Below are positions 61,504-64,000 of a DNA stretch of 64,000 bases, in pieces. The notes below the pieces were generated by a model. That model ran no database searches. It was not told the origin of the DNA and saw only the letters and a list, made by a program, of their open reading frames with translations. The position numbers were made by a program, and so were the translations under genes. Source of the stretch: Sulfobacillus acidophilus DSM 10332 (GTDB lineage: Bacteria; Bacillota; Sulfobacillia; Sulfobacillales; Sulfobacillaceae); assembly GCA_000237975.1 (NCBI GenBank), contig CP003180.1, forward strand, positions 20,934-84,933, read 5' to 3'. Every line of letters begins with the position of its first letter. Positions within the stretch are counted from its first letter, which is position 1.

Positions 61504-62112
61504 ATGCTTCTAATTCGGCTGTTGCTTCAAAGACCTAAACGAATTCGCCGCAATGAAGCCGTATCGCGTCGCGAGTTCTTTCAAGAGCTCTTAGTGCTTC
61601 CACGCCCGGCACAACATGTTAAGCCGGAGGTTTTAGATCCCGAAGATCATCCAGTTGTCCCCGTGCCGCGATTTCGTCCTCCGGGCGCGGTTGCCGAGAA
61701 AGCGTTTATTCAACAGTGCGTTGGTTGTGGTCTCTGTGCAGAAGCTTGCCCTGTTGGTGCAATCGTGCCTGATGATCAAGGCCTGGCGATGATGGATGTG
61801 AATCGCCAACCCTGTCTGGCGTGTGCAGATGTACCGTGTAGCCGGGCCTGTCCTCATGGAGCTTTAAAACCCTTGGAGCAAGCATGGGAAATAGCTACCG
61901 GACATGCGGTTTTGCATGCTGACACTTGTTGGCACCTGTCACAAAGCCAGGATTGTGGCGGAGCATGTCTCAATGCCTGTCCCTTACCGCATAATGCTTT
62001 GAAACTTTATCCGGGGCAAGCACCTGATATCTCTGCGCTGATTTGTTTAGGGTGTGGACAATGCGTTAACGCATGTCCGAGCCCCGGAACTATTACCATG
62101 CAACCGCGTTAA
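61504..62112 (+). CDS. Polyferredoxin-like [4Fe-4S] protein
   Basis: 202 aa, ATG 61504. Four cysteine clusters: CVGCGLCAEACPVGA, CLACADVPCSRACPHGA, CGGACLNACPLPHNA, CLGCGQCVNACPSPG, resembling NapF/MauM-type ferredoxins. The N-terminus NEAVSRREFFQELLVLPRP contains SRREFF, a Tat-like motif but with no hydrophobic core, so cytoplasmic. It may pass electrons between hydrogenase and cytoplasmic acceptors. Confidence 0.88.
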   Translation: MLLIRLLLQRPKRIRRNEAVSRREFFQELLVLPRPAQHVKPEVLDPEDHPVVPVPRFRPPGAVAEKAFIQQCVGCGLCAEACPVGAIVPDDQGLAMMDVNRQPCLACADVPCSRACPHGALKPLEQAWEIATGHAVLHADTCWHLSQSQDCGGACLNACPLPHNALKLYPGQAPDISALICLGCGQCVNACPSPGTITMQPR

Positions 62113-62157
62113 CAAAAAGTGGCAAGAAGAGAAACAAAAGAAAGAAGGTAGTAGGAC

Positions 62158-62922
62158 ATGGATTGGCAAGTCTTTCGGGATGCGAAGGAAAGTGAACTGG
62201 CCGAGCATAGGGCATTTGTTGAGCAAACATTGCAGTGGCGGGTCCCTGGGTTCCACTGGAGTGCAGCCAGCGTCAAACAGTGGTATGAGGAACGGAGCCA
62301 ATGGCCGGAAGAAATTCAGCGTGCCGTCGAGTTTCTCTACCAGTATGATTACCCGTTACGGGTGTTAGAAGAACAAATTGTTAGCGACGAATCGTGGTTA
62401 TGGAATGACTATGATGGAATGAGAAAAAAACTTATGGAGACCGAAAACCGTTTCTGGCAAAATACTGCCGCCAGTGCTGCGGAACCGAATACGGATGAAT
62501 CCCAGAGTCAGGATCTGAGCATGCTAGAGTGGTGGCAGAGCGTGCGGGGACGACGAGGGCCCCTTTTGGCTGTGCTGCGCTCAAAACTCCCCTTAGAAAA
62601 ATATCTGCAGCATCTTAGCGTGATTGCACAGTCCAACGATTATGAGGCAGCAGAACACATCGATGATGCAGATCATGCCTCACTCCAGCTGGTTCCTAAA
62701 CGATTTGTTGATCTTCTCCGTGATGTCAATCCAGATGTAATGCGTCTTCTCCCTCTCCACATGGATCTCTCCCGGGAGCAAGGCCGTTTATCCGTGACCT
62801 TAACGGATTGGATTGGAGAAAGCACATGGCCGGAAAATCCTTCTGAGGATGTTTTGAAAGCATTGGCATGGTTTGATGTGACCGGTACGATTTTTCTTGA
62901 CAGTTTAGGGTGGGTGCGTTAA
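62158..62922 (+). CDS. Unknown hydrogenase-operon protein (254 aa)
   Basis: ATG 62158 after GAAGGTAGTAGGAC. Soluble, helical, acidic and Trp-rich, without cysteines or recognisable motifs. Segments: EEIQRAVEFLYQYDYPLRVL, and a C-terminal beta-type end VTGTIFLDSLGWVR. It sits between the ferredoxin and hypA and ends 10 bp before hypA. Perhaps a chaperone analogous to HyaE/HupJ by position, but I see no sequence evidence for this. Confidence 0.7.
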   Translation: MDWQVFRDAKESELAEHRAFVEQTLQWRVPGFHWSAASVKQWYEERSQWPEEIQRAVEFLYQYDYPLRVLEEQIVSDESWLWNDYDGMRKKLMETENRFWQNTAASAAEPNTDESQSQDLSMLEWWQSVRGRRGPLLAVLRSKLPLEKYLQHLSVIAQSNDYEAAEHIDDADHASLQLVPKRFVDLLRDVNPDVMRLLPLHMDLSREQGRLSVTLTDWIGESTWPENPSEDVLKALAWFDVTGTIFLDSLGWVR

Positions 62923-62932
62923 GGAGGGCATT

Positions 62933-63331
62933 ATGCACGAAGCCGGGCTTATGGCCAGTGTACTAGAAATTATCGACCAGTCGCGGGTCGAAAATAATAT
63001 TCGTCGGGTTACAGAAATTACTTTAAAAGTCGGCGTCTTAAATGGCGCCTTGCCCGATGCCTTGCAATTTGCCTTCGATGCCCTGCGCAGTGAATATGCA
63101 TGGCTCGATGCATCATCGGTTCTTCGGATTGAATCGGTTCCGGCCATCCTCTTATGTTTTGAGTGTCATTATCAAGGCCCAGGATCCGAGATGACCTGCC
63201 CAGCTTGTCAATCGGTATTGACCCAGCTTATTCAGGGCGAAGAATTTGACATTGTGGGTTTCGACGGTGAGGTTGATGAGTCGAGTAAAGACCGTTCACT
63301 TTATGAATCTCTTGGACGAGGAGGACAATAA
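62933..63331 (+). CDS. hypA: Hydrogenase nickel insertion protein HypA (locus 2)
   Basis: 132 aa, ATG 62933 behind TAAGGAGGGCATT. Starts MHEAGLMASVLEIIDQ with His2 and Glu3 for nickel. Zinc site LCFECHYQGPGSEMTCPACQ (two CxxC). Slightly longer than usual, with an acidic tail (GEVDESSKDRSLYESLG). 2 bp before hypB. Confidence 0.95.
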   Translation: MHEAGLMASVLEIIDQSRVENNIRRVTEITLKVGVLNGALPDALQFAFDALRSEYAWLDASSVLRIESVPAILLCFECHYQGPGSEMTCPACQSVLTQLIQGEEFDIVGFDGEVDESSKDRSLYESLGRGGQ

Positions 63332-63333
63332 GC

Positions 63334-63999
63334 ATGCACGTGGATCTACACCAGGATGTATGGGCCTTAAATAACAGCGAAGGAAATCATAATCGTGAAT
63401 GGCTGGATGATCATAAGATTTGGGCGGTCAATATCATGGGATCGCCTGGTGCGGGGAAAACGACGTTACTGGAACATTTGCTACCGATTTTGCGTAAGGA
63501 TTTTCATGTCGGTGTCATTGAAGGAGACGTGGCGACATCTAAAGATGCCTTGAGAATTTCCGCATTAGGCATTCCTGTTATCCAGCTCGAGACCCAAGGC
63601 GTTTGCCATTTGGATGGCCGTATGGTGCGGTCAGGTCTTCGCGCTTTGGAACCGTTGCATTTGGACTTGCTCTTTATTGAGAATGTAGGAAATTTGGTCT
63701 GCCCTGCAGACTTCTTCTTAGGGGAACATGCTCGCCTCGGCGTTTTAAGTACCGTCGAAGGTGGGGACAAAATTGTCAAGTATCCTACTTTGTTCCGGCG
63801 CATTCACGCCCTGGCTATTACCAAAACGGATTTGCTTCCGTTTACAGATTTTGATATGGACCAAGCATCCAAAGATTTTGCGAGTCTTGGGGCAAGACGC
63901 CCACTGTTTTCCCTAGCCAAAAATGAAGGAATTTCCGATTTAGCCCAGTGGATTCGTAACATGGCTCTTAATGTATCCACGACGGAGCAGGATGTCTAA
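63334..63999 (+). CDS. hypB: Hydrogenase maturation GTPase HypB (locus 2)
   Basis: 221 aa, complete; the stop TAA is the window's last codon but one base. P-loop NIMGSPGAGKTTLLEHLL, metal-site QGVCHLDGRMV, LLFIENVGNLVCPADFFLGE, TKTDLLPFTDFD. The N-terminus MHVDLHQDVW has two His but no CxxCGC or long His tract. It pairs with the adjacent hypA for nickel insertion into the locus 2 enzyme. Confidence 0.95.
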   Translation: MHVDLHQDVWALNNSEGNHNREWLDDHKIWAVNIMGSPGAGKTTLLEHLLPILRKDFHVGVIEGDVATSKDALRISALGIPVIQLETQGVCHLDGRMVRSGLRALEPLHLDLLFIENVGNLVCPADFFLGEHARLGVLSTVEGGDKIVKYPTLFRRIHALAITKTDLLPFTDFDMDQASKDFASLGARRPLFSLAKNEGISDLAQWIRNMALNVSTTEQDV

Positions 64000-64000
64000 A

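Noticed and set aside
1..64000. tRNA, rRNA, CRISPR array, replication origin
   Set aside because: I looked for cloverleaf-like TTCGANTC arms, array repeats and DnaA-box clusters by eye and saw none; a covariance search was not possible.

Overview
The window looks like chromosomal DNA from a moderately GC-rich Gram-positive acidophile or thermophile. A Sulfobacillus-like Firmicute is my best inference, from strong AGGAGG ribosome sites, SigA-type promoters, assimilatory sulfur genes, two [NiFe] hydrogenases and many insertion sequences. No rRNA, tRNA or other marker gene is present, so the taxon is a guess.

Layout. 1-4070 is accessory DNA: the end of an IS256-type element, small phage- or plasmid-like genes, a complete IS3 element and a transposase remnant. 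4136-6222 is a short stress and redox island: a TetR regulator with an operator inside its own promoter, an AhpD-like gene whose resolving cysteine codon is TGA followed by a bacterial-SECIS-like hairpin (probable selenoprotein), and two broken genes (haloacid dehalogenase; glycine-reductase-B-like). 6348-11787 is a sulfur assimilation operon: sulfite reductase, APS/PAPS reductase, ATP sulfurylase, precorrin-2 dehydrogenase and uroporphyrinogen methyltransferase (siroheme for the sulfite reductase), then a peroxiredoxin. 11788-13106 holds a MITE and no convincing gene.

13107-28773 is hydrogenase locus 1. A leftward operon (DUF1641, hypA, hypB, His-tailed protein) and a rightward operon (small and large subunits, protease, unknown protein, helical-repeat protein, NifU-Rieske fusion, NHL propeller, hypC, hypC-like, hypD, hypE, SIS protein, glutaredoxin, hypF) diverge from 14961-15381. 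The subunits are group 2a (cyanobacterial HupSL / mycobacterial Huc) in type, without a Tat signal, so cytoplasmic H2 uptake is expected.

28966-49243 is a mobile-element graveyard: three IS110 elements, one amino-acid permease, a class-C-like group II intron, an IS21 element split by IS256 with a perfect 9-bp target duplication, fragments of IS3, an integrase and a second istB, a group II intron nested inside the YADD motif of another intron's reverse transcriptase (twintron), an ORF-less intron split by IS630, and a transposon ATPase cut by a second MITE copy.

49808-63999 is hydrogenase locus 2, visibly more AT-rich: hypF, hypC, hypC-like, hypD, hypE, tatA, a DUF6390-like gene, an IS110 fragment, then Tat-exported small subunit, large subunit, cytochrome b, protease, a third HypC-like protein, a ferredoxin, an unknown protein, hypA and hypB. 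This is a membrane-bound, outward-facing uptake hydrogenase. Between them the loci carry two complete hypABCDEF sets, so each hydrogenase could be matured independently.
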